NCBI GenBank assembly: GCA_964454795.1 | Contig: CAYVUM010000105.1 | Coordinates: 1 to 11,576, forward strand | Direction: 5' to 3' | Origin: CAYVUM01 sp964454795 | GTDB taxonomy: Bacteria > Pseudomonadota > Alphaproteobacteria > Rhodospirillales > Defluviicoccaceae | Length of the DNA: 11,576 nucleotides | Shown: positions 1-5,467 of the stretch, piece after piece | How the letters are laid out: every line of letters starts with the position of its first letter | How positions within the stretch are numbered: the first letter of the stretch is position 1 | The notes under the pieces: model-generated | Database searches by the model: none | The model's input: only the letters and a program-made list of their open reading frames with translations | Told to the model about the DNA's origin: nothing | Position numbers and translations under genes: made by a program

Positions 1-148
1 CCGCCTCGCGTCCTGGGCGATCCGCAATGAGACTTGGTCACGCGCTGTCGCTCTTGCCGCATTCACCGTGGCGACGCTCGACATCCTCGATCTCCTCCAA
101 CCGACCCTCGTTTACCTCGACGATGTCGGTTTGAGGTGGGCGAAAGCT

Positions 149-210
149 AGAGCGGGTCGCCTCCCAATAGGATCGCTCCGCGATGCTATTGGGAGGCGTG
201 AATCCGCTCT
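149..210. repeat. Palindromic unit A
   Basis: The arms CGCCTCCCAATAG (158-170) and CTATTGGGAGGCG (186-198) pair over 13 bases without mismatch. After a G-G mismatch, ATCGC (172-176) pairs with GCGAT (180-184) around a TCC loop. The outer arms AGAGCGG (149-155) and CCGCTCT (204-210) also pair, separated from the stem by GT on the left and TGAAT on the right. Confidence 0.85.
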
Positions 211-223
211 ACCCTGTTGAATC

Positions 224-285
224 AGAGCAGATTCACCCGATCAGATTGGATCGCAAAGCGATTCAATCAGATCGGGATCTGCTCT
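224..285. repeat. Palindromic unit B
   Basis: The outer arms AGAGCAG (224-230) and CTGCTCT (279-285) pair. CCCGATC (236-242) pairs with GATCGGG (270-276), GATTG (244-248) with CAATC (264-268), and ATCGC (250-254) with GCGAT (258-262), around an AAA loop. Single mismatches lie between the blocks. Unit length, outer arms, ATTCA bulge and ATCGC core match unit A, but the middle stem has a different sequence, as expected from compensating change or mosaic assembly. Confidence 0.85.
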
Positions 286-1135
286 ATGTCTCGGCGCTCG
301 AAATTCTCAAAGGTGCCGTTGCTCTGGCGGTGCTTATCTGGCTTGCGACGCTGACGTCCAGTCTCCTCGAACACCGGATACGGCGGACCCGCTCGCTGAC
401 CCCGTCGCTCAAGCTCCTCACCGGCAAGCTGGTCAAGCTGACCCTGATCGTCGGCGCCGTCCTGCTCGCCCTGAACACGATCGGCCTCGACCTGACCGCC
501 TTTGCGGTGTTCAGCGGCGCGCTCGGGGTCGGCATCGGTTTCGGGCTGCAAAAGCCGATCGCCAATCTGATCAGCGGCGTCATTCTGCTTCTCGACCGCT
601 CGATCAAGCCGGGCGATGTGATCGAGCTGACCGAGGCCGGGAGGGGCGAGCGCACCTTCGGCTGGGTCACCGCGCTCAACGCGCGCTGTGCCTCGCTGAC
701 CACCCGCGATGGCAAGGAGTGGCTCATTCCGAACGAGGATCTGATCACCCAGCGGGTCATCAACTGGTCCTTCAGCGACAACCGGCTGCGTCTTCTGACC
801 GCGTTTGGCATCGCTTACGACTCGGACGTGCGCACGGCGATCCGCCTGGCTGTCGAGGCCGCGAGGGAGAATCCCCGGGTCCTGAGGGACACCCCGCCCC
901 GGTCTGCCGGTTGATGGGCTTCCGCGACAGCTCGGTTCATCTGGAACTCCGGATCTGGATCAGTGATCCGCAGAACGGGGTCATAAACGTCCGCAGCGAG
1001 ATCCTCCTCGCGATCTGGGACAAATTCCGTGGACATGGGATCCGCATCCCCCATGCGCAGCGGGACGTGCACATCAAGGCCGACTCGGAGCTGACCGTCA
1101 CGCTCGAAGATGCGCGGCGGTCGGCGGCGGCCTGA

Positions 1136-1582
1136 GCCGACCCGCTGAACAGGCAGAGGCCGCCGGCGGCCCCTCGGCGACGTGCTTTGTCGATCCATCA
1201 CCCGCCGGTGACAACGGCCGCAGCAAGCACGCCGTCGGGGCCTCCGCCGGGACCCCCCACATGACCGTCGGTGCTCCGGGCGATCATGCGGCCTCCGTCC
1301 GGCCGTTGCCGTGGCCGCTCGGGATGGCGTTCCGGGTGTGATCGGCTTCAAGCGGTTTTGACAGCGGCGGCGATTGGGGTGTCAGATTTCTTTACACTTG
1401 AAAATGCCGGCCGCCGTCCGCTAACGCTCTGACTCGATTAAAGATTTCAGGAGTCGTGCGGTTCGCTGCGAGACCGCTGCGCGAGCGCACCGTCGGAAAA
1501 CTTTACACCCGCCCCCCCTGGAAGCGCTGCAGCGCCCGCTGGCTTCCGGGCAACCATTTGGAAACAAGCGCTTTTGCGGCTC
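1136..1582. other. Non-coding stretch between mscS-like gene and sigma-54 promoter
   Basis: I see no convincing protein or RNA gene here. It contains several inverted repeats. GGCCGCCGGCGGCC at 1158-1171 and TCACC/GGTGA at 1198-1211 lie shortly after the mscS stop and may mark the end of that transcript, though neither has a T-run. GCGCTGCAGCGC at 1524-1535 and AAGCGCTT at 1566-1573 lie just upstream of the sigma-54 promoter and could be regulator sites. A TGT-N11-ACA pair at 1380-1396 is one base too wide for the usual NifA site and lies about 220 bases from the inferred start, so it is only a weak candidate. Confidence 0.5.
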
Positions 1583-1597
1583 TGGCACACCACTTGC
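1583..1597 (+). promoter_or_regulatory. Sigma-54 (-24/-12) promoter facing right
   Basis: TGGCAC at 1583-1588, five bases, then TTGC at 1594-1597 exactly fits the RpoN consensus TGGCAC-N5-TTGC, with ten bases between the invariant GG and GC. By the usual spacing transcription would begin near 1609. No protein gene follows; an intrinsic terminator lies about 200 bases downstream. No perfect TGT-N10-ACA NifA site was found in the expected -80 to -150 zone, so the activator is open. Confidence 0.8.
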
Positions 1598-1608
1598 TTG
1601 AATTGGGC

Positions 1609-1811
1609 AGCGAAATTCGAAAAGGGTGTGCCCCAGGCGGCGCGTTGGATAGGGACTTCAGCATAATCGGGAACCAATCCCGAAGCAGCTTTGAGACCGG
1701 TTTGGTCTGTGGACGGCGGTGACAGGAAAAAAGTTCACAAAACAGCGAAAAACAAATTATCAAAAAGAAGAAACGTCCTTGCGAGCGGCTTAGCAAGCCG
1801 CTTTTTCTTTT
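1609..1811 (+). ncRNA. Candidate sigma-54-dependent small RNA
   Basis: The segment runs from the inferred start of the sigma-54 promoter to an intrinsic terminator, about 200 nt. It has no ATG. It can form small hairpins: GGG/CCC at 1624-1633, TCGGGA/TCCCGA with loop ACCAA at 1667-1683, AGACC/GGTCT with loop GGTTT at 1694-1708, then an A-rich single-stranded tract at about 1726-1773 and the terminator hairpin. This order of structured 5' part, A-rich linker and terminator with a T-tail resembles many Hfq-type regulatory RNAs. It is transcribed toward nifW and stops about 200 bases short of it. The existence of the RNA is inferred from promoter plus terminator; I recognise no RNA family. A short peptide from a TTG or GTG start is possible but unsupported. 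Confidence 0.55.
1784..1811 (+). terminator. Rho-independent terminator
   Basis: AGCGGCTT (1784-1791) pairs with AAGCCGCT (1795-1802) over eight bases around a 3-base AGC loop, followed at once by TTTTCTTTT. The T-run lies on the plus strand only, so it ends rightward transcripts, most likely the candidate small RNA. Confidence 0.9.
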
Positions 1812-1850
1812 GGCCGGTGTGCGGCATGGGAGCGACGCCCGATGATCCGC

Positions 1851-1876
1851 TGCCGCCCGCCCGGCCGCGGGCGGCA
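1851..1876. other. GC-rich hairpin downstream of nifW
   Basis: TGCCGCCCGC (1851-1860) and GCGGGCGGCA (1867-1876) pair over ten bases around CCGGCC. There is no T-run on either side. It could act as a backup transcription or mRNA 3'-end structure for the nif transcript. Between here and the nifW stop I see no gene. Confidence 0.5.
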
Positions 1877-1975
1877 ACGCGCAGGCCGACGCAAGGGCGC
1901 CTCCGCCCCGCCGCAACGGCAGCGGACGTTCGTCCCGCTGGCCCAGCACATCCGGCCGGCAGCCCGATCTGATAT

Positions 1976-2011
1976 CGGCGAGCCGCTGAACGTCACGCCC
2001 TCGGCTCGCCG
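1976..2011 (-). terminator. Probable 3'-end hairpin of the iscA-nifV-nifW transcript
   Basis: CGGCGAGCCG (1976-1985) and CGGCTCGCCG (2002-2011) form a perfect ten-base stem with a 16-base loop, beginning seven bases after the nifW stop. No U-run follows on the minus strand, so it is either a stem-only terminator, as is common in GC-rich genomes, or an RNA-stabilising end. Confidence 0.55.
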
Positions 2012-2018
2012 GTCACCA

Positions 2019-2369
2019 TCAGGAAGTGCGGCGCTGTGTTCCGGAAATCTCCTCAAGGGAAATGAACGCCGCCCCGGGCCGGTCCTCCGGCCGGTCGGCG
2101 GCCTCGCGCAGCACCTTGAACACCCGTTCGGACAGGGGATCGCCAGTGGTGAAATCCGCGTAGGCCTGGGCAATGATCGCCCGCACCCGGGCGAAGGCGG
2201 TCGCGTCGTCGAGGCCTTCGAGGCTGGTCCCGGCGAGGTAATCATGAGTCCGTTGCAGGATGTGCAGACGACAGGTCTCAACCACCCGCCGCTCGTAGTC
2301 GATCCCGAAGTGATCCAGAATCTCTTCAGCGGTCTCCAGGGACCGCAAGGTGTCCAACACGCCGCTCAT
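2019..2369 (-). CDS. nifW: Nitrogenase stabilising/protective protein NifW
   Basis: A 116-residue protein of the small soluble NifW family. In other diazotrophs NifW associates with the MoFe protein and helps protect it from oxygen damage or helps its maturation; the exact chemistry is not settled. The sequence begins MSGVLDTLRSLETAEEILDHFGIDYE and contains the helical block VVETCRLHILQRTHDYL and YADFTTGDPLSERVFKVL, both typical of the family, and is of normal length. The start is fixed by the ATGA overlap with the nifV stop at 2366-2369, so the two are translationally coupled. It is the last gene of the unit that begins at the sigma-54 promoter at 3894-3908. fixABCX, which often follows nifW in related organisms, is not here. 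Confidence 0.93.
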   Translation of the reverse strand: MSGVLDTLRSLETAEEILDHFGIDYERRVVETCRLHILQRTHDYLAGTSLEGLDDATAFARVRAIIAQAYADFTTGDPLSERVFKVLREAADRPEDRPGAAFISLEEISGTQRRTS

Positions 2370-3508
2370 GCCACTGCTCCCGCCTGCGTCCGAAGCTCTG
2401 CCAGCCAGGCCCGCAGTTCACCCTCGCCTGGCGAGGACTTGGTCAGACCGGCGTGGCGGCGGACCCGGACAAGCAGCATCGCCGCCTCGGCGGGCGTCAC
2501 ATCAAGGCCCAGCAAGGCACAGACATACGCGACCGCCGCCGTCCCCGAATGCTTGCCGAGGACAATGCAATGGCTGCGGCCGAGCCGGCCGGGGTCGAAC
2601 GGCTGGTAGGTGTCGCTGTCCTGAAGCAGGCCATGGACATGCAGGCCCGCTTCGTGGGTGAACACGCCGGCACCGACGATGCTCTTGCCGGCGGCAACCG
2701 GCCGGCCCGACGCCTCGGCAACGAGTTCGGAGATCGCCGGGACCGCCGCCATGTCGACGCCGGTCTCAATCTGCCAGAGGTGCGCCAGAGCAACAACGAT
2801 CTCCTCCAGGGGCGCATTGCCGGCCCGCTCGCCGAGCCCGTTGACGGTGGTGCTCACGTGGGTGGCGCCGCCCCGCACCGCGGCGAGCGAGATCGCCGTG
2901 GCGAGGCCGAGATCGTCATGGGCGTGGATCTCCAGGTCCAAGCCGCAGCCGCGGCGGAGGCGCCGGATCACCCGCACGGCGGCAAACGGATCCAGGACCC
3001 CGAGCGTGTCCGCAAACCGGAAACGCTCCGCCCCTGCTGCTTCGGCCGTGGCCATCACCGCGGCGACGTAGCCGGGATCGGCCCGGGAGGAGTCCTCGCC
3101 GCCGATGAACACCGCCAACCCGTGATCGCGGGCGCGCCGGATCATGCCGTCGAGATGGCCGAGAACCGCAGACCGGTCGATGCCCAGCTTCCGGGTAATC
3201 TGCCGGTCAGAAACAGGGACCGAAATGTTCACCGTCGCGATCCCGCAGGCCTTGGCCGCGGCAAGGTCGGCGGCGACCGCCCGGCACCACGCGATACAGC
3301 GGACCGGCAGCCCGAGGGCGAGGATCGCGCGGATGTCCCCGCACTCGTCGTCGCCCATGGCGGGAATCCCGATCTCCAGTTCGGGCACGCCGGCGGCCGC
3401 CAATGCGACAGCGATCCTGAGCTTCTCTTCCCGGCTGAAGGCGACGCCGGCGGTCTGCTCGCCGTCGCGGAGGGTGGTGTCGTTGATCACGACCCGGGTC
3501 GGGCGCAT
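2366..3508 (-). CDS. nifV: Homocitrate synthase NifV
   Basis: A 380-residue enzyme that condenses acetyl-CoA with 2-oxoglutarate to homocitrate, the organic ligand of FeMo-cofactor. It is a DRE-TIM-type aldolase of the isopropylmalate/homocitrate synthase family. The N-terminal catalytic motif DTTLRDGEQTAGVAF starts at residue 10. The metal-binding EIHAHDDLGLA has His195 and His197, followed by NGLGERAGNAPLEE at about 223-236 and the C-terminal HEAGLHVHG and LGKHSGTAAV. Length fits NifV rather than the longer LeuA. The ATG at 3508 has GGAGG a few bases upstream and lies 20 bases after the iscA stop. It ends in an ATGA overlap with nifW. nifU and nifS, often next to nifV in alphaproteobacteria, are absent from this stretch. 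Confidence 0.96.
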   Translation of the reverse strand: MRPTRVVINDTTLRDGEQTAGVAFSREEKLRIAVALAAAGVPELEIGIPAMGDDECGDIRAILALGLPVRCIAWCRAVAADLAAAKACGIATVNISVPVSDRQITRKLGIDRSAVLGHLDGMIRRARDHGLAVFIGGEDSSRADPGYVAAVMATAEAAGAERFRFADTLGVLDPFAAVRVIRRLRRGCGLDLEIHAHDDLGLATAISLAAVRGGATHVSTTVNGLGERAGNAPLEEIVVALAHLWQIETGVDMAAVPAISELVAEASGRPVAAGKSIVGAGVFTHEAGLHVHGLLQDSDTYQPFDPGRLGRSHCIVLGKHSGTAAVAYVCALLGLDVTPAEAAMLLVRVRRHAGLTKSSPGEGELRAWLAELRTQAGAVA

Positions 3509-3528
3509 TGCTGCCTCCGAAGTCCGAT

Positions 3529-3852
3529 TCAGGCCGAGAACGACTTGCCGCAGGAACAGACGTCCCCGGCATTGGGATTCTCGAACACGAACCCGGAGGT
3601 CTCCAGGGTCTCAACGAAATCCACTCTCAGACCATCAAGGAGGGCGAGGCTGAACGGATCGACGAACACCCGCACCTCATCAAAGTCGAACACCCGGTCA
3701 CTCCGCTTCGGCGCCGCTTCCAGGCCGAGCAGGTATTTCATCCCGGAGCAGCCGCCGTGGTCGACGGCGATCCGCAGGCCCGTGGCACCACTGTCCGAGC
3801 TGTCAAGCAGCCGGCGGATCACCGCGACGGCGCCAGGCGTCACATCCAACAT
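3529..3852 (-). CDS. A-type iron-sulfur carrier (IscA/HesB family), nif-associated
   Basis: A 107-residue protein of the IscA/ErpA/HesB family, which binds Fe-S clusters or iron and passes them to target proteins. In nif clusters this member, often called NifIscA, is thought to serve nitrogenase assembly. The three ligand cysteines are present as C35 (GGCSGMKY) and C99/C101 (VCSCGKSF). I chose the start at 3852 (MLDVTPGAVAVIRR) because AAGGAGG lies seven bases upstream and the inferred transcription start is near 3882. A longer frame opens at 3897, but it would begin inside the promoter. It is the first gene of the iscA-nifV-nifW unit. Confidence 0.93.
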   Translation of the reverse strand: MLDVTPGAVAVIRRLLDSSDSGATGLRIAVDHGGCSGMKYLLGLEAAPKRSDRVFDFDEVRVFVDPFSLALLDGLRVDFVETLETSGFVFENPNAGDVCSCGKSFSA

Positions 3853-3893
3853 CCGGAGACCTCCTTGCAGAATGAGTGGCTGAATCGCTGTAA

Positions 3894-3908
3894 GCAATCG
3901 CCGTGCCA
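3894..3908 (-). promoter_or_regulatory. Sigma-54 (-24/-12) promoter of iscA-nifV-nifW
   Basis: On the minus strand the sequence reads TGGCACGGCGATTGC, an exact match to TGGCAC-N5-TTGC. Transcription is expected to start near 3882, giving a leader of about 30 bases before the iscA start at 3852. With the NifA site upstream this marks a second NifA/RpoN-controlled unit inside the cluster. Confidence 0.92.
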
Positions 3909-3944
3909 GCCGGCAGACGCTGGACTTTCAGAGACTTGCGTGCG

Positions 3945-3962
3945 CAGCCGGGGAACCGGCTG
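3945..3962. other. Hairpin between NifA site and promoter
   Basis: CAGCCGG (3945-3951) and CCGGCTG (3956-3962) pair over seven bases around a 4-base loop. It lies between the nifQ stop and the iscA promoter and has no T-run. It may help end the upstream nif transcript, or it may be chance in GC-rich DNA. Confidence 0.4.
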
Positions 3963-3983
3963 TCGGAACCCGGCTCAAGCCTG

Positions 3984-3999
3984 TGTCGGGTCCCCGACA
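3984..3999. promoter_or_regulatory. NifA upstream activator site
   Basis: TGTCGGGTCCCCGACA fits TGT-N10-ACA exactly and is almost fully palindromic. Its centre is about 110 bases upstream of the inferred iscA start at about 3882, the usual distance for a NifA-bound enhancer. It lies in the gap after nifQ and points to NifA control of iscA-nifV-nifW. Confidence 0.88.
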
Positions 4000-4022
4000 G
4001 CCTCGTCGTCGCCGCGACGCGG

Positions 4023-4619
4023 TCATCGCAGCGCCAGCAGCGGTTCTCCGGGCTCACCGGCGAAGCACACCGAAATATCGGAGCAGTCGGCGCAATTCGG
4101 CGCCTTGCAGATCAGGATGCCATCCCGCTGACAGAGCTGGCGGTAGAAGAACTTCTTCCACTTCATGTCCCGGTCGTTAAGGCCGGCGAGCACCGGGAAG
4201 TGCCGGTGAAGCAGCCGGCCGAGATCGGTCCGGCTTTGCAGCCCGAGATCCTGCCAGAGGTGGTTGGGCGCCACCGAGCGTCGGGCGATGATCGCCGCCA
4301 GCCAGGCTTCCTCCGGCGCGCCGCTGCGCCGGTGATCAAGCAGCAGCTGACGCAGGTCCGGTTCCTCAACGGTGTCTTCGCCGGCGGTGTAGGCTTAGCC
4401 GACCCGGCCCGCCAGCCCCACGGAGCGGGCAAACTATATCCCGACCAGCCCCCGGAACGCCCGGCCGTCGAGGCCGAGCATCTCGTTCGGTGGTCGCGCC
4501 CCGTCGCTGAGCGCCAGCGACAGAACGCATGCGAACACGTGCCGGTCGAACGGATCGCCGGCCCCCGCGGCGATCAGGGCTTCGTATCCCGGCCGGGACG
4601 CTGCCGTTGCCAGGGTCAT
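4023..4619 (-). pseudogene. nifQ: NifQ, molybdenum donor for FeMo-co synthesis, with two in-frame stops
   Basis: NifQ carries a Mo-Fe-S cluster and supplies molybdenum to FeMo-co assembly on NifEN. One frame of 198 codons covers the whole family: PFDRHVFACVLSLAL near the N-terminus, EEAWLAAIIARRSVAPNHLWQDLGL in the middle, DMKWKKFFYRQLCQRDG, then the signature C-x4-C-x2-C-x5-C (CKAPNCADCSDISVC). The frame contains TAG at 4434-4436 (codon 62) and TAA at 4395-4397 (codon 75), in a less conserved linker. The frame before, between and after them is intact, so no indel is involved. The ATG at 4619 lies 13 bases after the fdxB stop with only a weak ribosome site. The stops may be recent nonsense mutations or base-calling errors; loss of nifQ is usually tolerated when molybdenum is plentiful. 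Confidence 0.88.
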
Positions 4620-4632
4620 CACCGCACCGCCG

Positions 4633-4929
4633 TCAGGCCGCGCGATCGAGGACGATATGGGTGATCGCGCCGGTGCCGCAGATCGTTCCACAGGCATAGC
4701 AGCCGATGCAGTTGCCCTTGTTGCCGAGGGTCATGACCATCCGTTCAGCGTCGTCATCATCGGCCGGGACGAGGCTGCCGTCTTCGTCGATCCCCATCAT
4801 CACAAGTACCTGATGGCTGCAGACTTTGTAGCAGCGGCCGCAGCCGATGCAGGTGGCGGGGTCGATGGCTTCGACATACTGCGGGGTCCAGGGGGTGCCG
4901 TCGCGGGTCAGGGGCAGGGCTTCGGCCAT
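4633..4929 (-). CDS. fdxB: Nif-specific 2[4Fe-4S] ferredoxin (ferredoxin III, FdxB type)
   Basis: A 98-residue ferredoxin with two C-x2-C-x2-C-x3-C motifs: C27, C30, C33, C37 and C74, C77, C80, C84. The clusters are separated by an acidic loop (DEDGSLVPADDDDAER). The N-terminal extension (LTRDGTPWTPQYVEAID) and the position after nifX match the ferredoxin III family of nif clusters. It is likely to be an electron carrier for nitrogenase or for cofactor assembly; its precise partner is unknown. Neither fourth cysteine is followed by the proline usual in bacterial ferredoxins. The ATG has GAGGAGG five bases upstream. The 66-base gap before it holds none of the DUF269 or DUF683 genes often found between nifX and fdxB. 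Confidence 0.93.
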   Translation of the reverse strand: MAEALPLTRDGTPWTPQYVEAIDPATCIGCGRCYKVCSHQVLVMMGIDEDGSLVPADDDDAERMVMTLGNKGNCIGCYACGTICGTGAITHIVLDRAA

Positions 4930-4995
4930 GGTCTCCTCCTCTCAATCTGGAGCGGGTTCCGGATGGGCGGTTTCGGACTGGACAGGCGCGATGTA

Positions 4996-5415
4996 TCAGG
5001 CGCCGGCTTCGGCCTGGGCCGGATCAAACCGGTGCTCGCCGCCGAGCGCCTTGCGCAGCCACGGTGGCGGGGTGCCGTTGAGCATGACCCGCAGGCGCTC
5101 GAGGATGTCGGTGATCGGCTCCGGCCGCGGCACCTTGACCGGATGGATCTTGCGGTTGACAACCCGGGCTGCCGCGGGGCCACCAATCGCCAGCACGAAC
5201 AGGATCGCGCAGCCGTCGATCGCCTCGATCCTGGGGCCGATGCGGTCCTCCTCCGCCTCTGCGTGGAGGCCGTCCTCGCCGCTGACGGCCTCGAAGCGGA
5301 TCGCCTCGATCAGCTGGTAGCCGGTTGGCGAGACGTCGTAGATGGCCATGTTGCGGGCGCCGGCGAAATGGGCGTCCAGGGTCTTCAGGTCCTGGGTGGC
5401 GAACGCGATACGCAT
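4996..5415 (-). CDS. nifX: FeMo-co carrier protein NifX
   Basis: A 139-residue member of the NifX/NafY dinitrogenase iron-molybdenum cofactor-binding fold. NifX binds the FeMo-co precursor (NifB-co or VK-cluster) and shuttles it to and from NifEN. The start MRIAFATQDLKTLDAHFAGA and the block YDVSPTGYQLIEAIRF are typical, as is the glycine-rich LAIGGPAAARVV and the C-terminal KVPRPEPITDILERL. The start at 5415 is supported by AAAGGAGG four bases upstream. The frame remains open upstream, and an ATG at 5505 inside the end of nifN would add 30 residues with no family resemblance. It lies 52 bases after the nifN stop. Confidence 0.93.
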   Translation of the reverse strand: MRIAFATQDLKTLDAHFAGARNMAIYDVSPTGYQLIEAIRFEAVSGEDGLHAEAEEDRIGPRIEAIDGCAILFVLAIGGPAAARVVNRKIHPVKVPRPEPITDILERLRVMLNGTPPPWLRKALGGEHRFDPAQAEAGA

Positions 5416-5467
5416 GGATCCTCCTTTGCCCCGCACGGGGTCCGGTTTCTGGTGGTCGTCCTCGCAG

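Larger units (their letters stand above)
148..286. repeat. Tandem pair of related palindromic elements inserted in the mscS-like gene
   Basis: Two 62-base units (149-210 and 224-285) are joined by a 13-base linker. Each begins AGAGCRG, ends CYGCTCT, and folds on itself, with inner arms ATCGC/GCGAT closing a 3-base loop. The pair as a whole is bounded by TAGAGC and GCTCTA. Deleting exactly 148-286 (139 bases, one more than a multiple of three) joins the upstream and downstream mscS frames as ...GLRWAKA-VSALEILKGA..., which suits an insertion into the gene. No target-site duplication is clear; TA at both ends is part of the palindrome. This looks like a REP/MITE-type mobile palindrome. I do not recognise a named family. 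Confidence 0.8.
2..1135 (+). pseudogene. MscS-family mechanosensitive channel, interrupted and frameshifted, left end cut off
   Basis: The gene encodes a small-conductance mechanosensitive ion channel of the inner membrane. It is open at the left edge. Positions 2-147 read as about 48 residues including a hydrophobic segment (AVALAAFTVATLDILDLL). The frame is then broken by a palindromic element at 148-286. It resumes at 287 with membrane helices (ILKGAVALAVLIWLATL; LTLIVGAVLLALNTIGL), the glycine- and alanine-rich pore helix (AFSGALGVGIGFGLQ is the type of motif; here AVFSGALGVGIGFGLQKPIA) and the beta domain (GDVIELTE, WLIPNEDLI). A second break lies at 892-900, where the frame moves by one base in a C-rich run. 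The C-terminal part then reads in the new frame through VCRLMGFRDSSVHLEL and IRIPHAQRDVHIKA to TGA at 1133-1135. The ATG at 183 lies inside the palindrome and is not a credible native start. It could be a true pseudogene, or partly a product of assembly errors. Confidence 0.85.

Noticed and set aside
183..914. ATG at 183 as start of a 243-residue channel
   Set aside because: The ATG lies inside the palindromic unit, its first 35 codons are repeat sequence, and clear mscS-like coding continues upstream in another frame.
1358..1386. TTGACA as a sigma-70 -35 box
   Set aside because: At 16-18 bases spacing the -10 positions match TATAAT poorly (about three of six).
1380..1396. TGT-N11-ACA as a NifA site for the plus-strand promoter
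   Set aside because: The spacer is one base too long and it is over 200 bases from the inferred start; kept only as a weak possibility.
2453..3883. Long plus-strand ORF (476 codons) over nifV and iscA
   Set aside because: It is antisense to clearly recognised genes, has low-complexity charged composition and no family features; long shadow ORFs are normal in GC-rich DNA.
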